Positions 63,236-64,000 of a DNA stretch of 64,000 nt are shown in pieces. Numbering within the stretch: position 1 is the stretch's first letter; each line of letters begins with the position of its first letter. The notes under the pieces are model-generated. The model worked only from the letters and a program-made list of their open reading frames with translations, did no database searches and was not told where the DNA came from. Source of the stretch: Spirodela intermedia (taxonomy: Eukaryota > Streptophyta > Magnoliopsida > Alismatales > Araceae). The stretch is from positions 2,857,001-2,921,000 of the forward strand of contig LR746277.1 in assembly GCA_902729315.2 (NCBI GenBank). Direction: 5' to 3'. Position numbers and translations under genes: made by a program.

Positions 63236-64000
63236 GAACTAAAATTTCACCCACAAGAGTCAACTACTCTTTTATTTTGGTTGATCTCCTACAAAGCAAC
63301 AAAGATAAGTTTCAAGACTATACTTCATGAACTATGACTAATTGTTTGCCTATAGATGGTAGGAGCTTTTTTGGTGTAGGGTCGTCTTGTAATGCTTGAA
63401 ATGTTCCTCTCCAAATGTTGGTGATGATCAATTTCAAGAATCCATGAAGCCACATGATGTCTTAGATGAAAAATCAGAGTTATGTCTTCGGCGGTGAAGG
63501 GACATCATAGCACAGAAAATTAGTGTATTTACTCAATTAATTGACTATGAAAAGGATCGTGTTATATCCGTTGAAAACCAACAAGCCTTCAACAAAATCA
63601 ATCATATATCTGATCCATAATAGGTAGTGGTGGAACGAGACCTCTCAACAACAAGAATTCTACCTGATTTTTTCTAATAGATCTAATAACTAGCCATGAA
63701 TTTTATGATGCAGCTCTTCATGCATCTCTAGTAGACATTTTGTAAAATTTGATGGTCACTTTTTTAGAAATTAGAGTGCACACCTATCGTGAAGTAATGA
63801 AACTCTTATAAAAACATCAAAATTAAGGCCAAGGTTTTGAAAGAACAAACAACCCTTGATAGAATAGAGTCTCCTACTAAATTGTATATTATGGATAATC
63901 ATCTACTTGGAGGAAAATTCAATGGAGAATGTTGGCCAACAATTGGTTATGTTCTCTTTGGTGATTCGTTAAAGATCCAAGAGCTTCAATCATGATAATT
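63236..64000. other. Right edge, no recognised gene
   Basis: AT-rich, no long open frame, no domain recognised. It may be more retroelement debris belonging to the sequence split by the solo LTR. Confidence 0.4.

Noticed and set aside
1-64000. CRISPR array, prokaryotic operon or organelle insertion
   Set aside because: No regular repeat-spacer pattern, and all genes have nuclear introns. I saw no recognisable plastid or mitochondrial gene.

Overview
The window is nuclear DNA of a flowering plant. The evidence is multi-exon genes with GT-AG introns and plant-specific families (an RPM1-like NLR, a VARICOSE decapping scaffold, a GAUT pectin glycosyltransferase, a plant-type farnesyltransferase beta subunit), set among long AT-rich stretches full of decayed LTR retrotransposons. 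The species cannot be fixed. The strongly GC-rich last exons of the GAUT gene would suit a monocot or an early-diverging angiosperm, but this is weak evidence. All exon models below were read by hand from splice sites and protein similarity. No tRNA, rRNA or CRISPR was recognised.

Layout: 1-1120 is the 3' end of an NLR disease-resistance gene. 1121-10800 is an AT-rich repeat zone with two Ty3/gypsy remnants in opposite orientations. 10850-11707 is a frameshifted subtilase pseudogene. 12436-22415 (+) is a complete 12-exon VARICOSE/EDC4 gene of 1393 residues, followed by a 270-bp tandem duplication. 23500-26004 (-) is a 4-exon SmD1 gene. It shares a 1-kb divergent promoter, with site II and G-box motifs, with a 9-exon GAUT4-like gene at 27018-30160 (+).

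31455-39290 is a tandem segmental duplication. Each unit carries a copy of an unrecognised small membrane-protein gene, and each copy is broken by different lesions. The second unit also holds a 284-bp solo LTR whose empty site is preserved in the first. 40430-43600 is a heavily decayed Ty1/copia element. 43865-60083 (-) is a 14-exon farnesyltransferase beta (ERA1-type) gene of 463 residues. Its seventh intron is enlarged by an antisense, structurally complete but coding-dead copia element (50017-55100, 211-bp LTRs, 5-bp target duplication). 60880-63230 holds a gypsy pol fragment and a 1638-bp solo LTR.

The conserved genes do not form a pathway. Two act on mRNA (VCS in decapping, SmD1 in splicing), one in Golgi pectin synthesis and one in protein prenylation. 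The interest lies in the structural history (duplications, insertions with target-site evidence), one GC-AG intron, and upstream ORFs. I did not find a convincing new molecular system. The best candidate for something undescribed is the duplicated membrane-protein locus.
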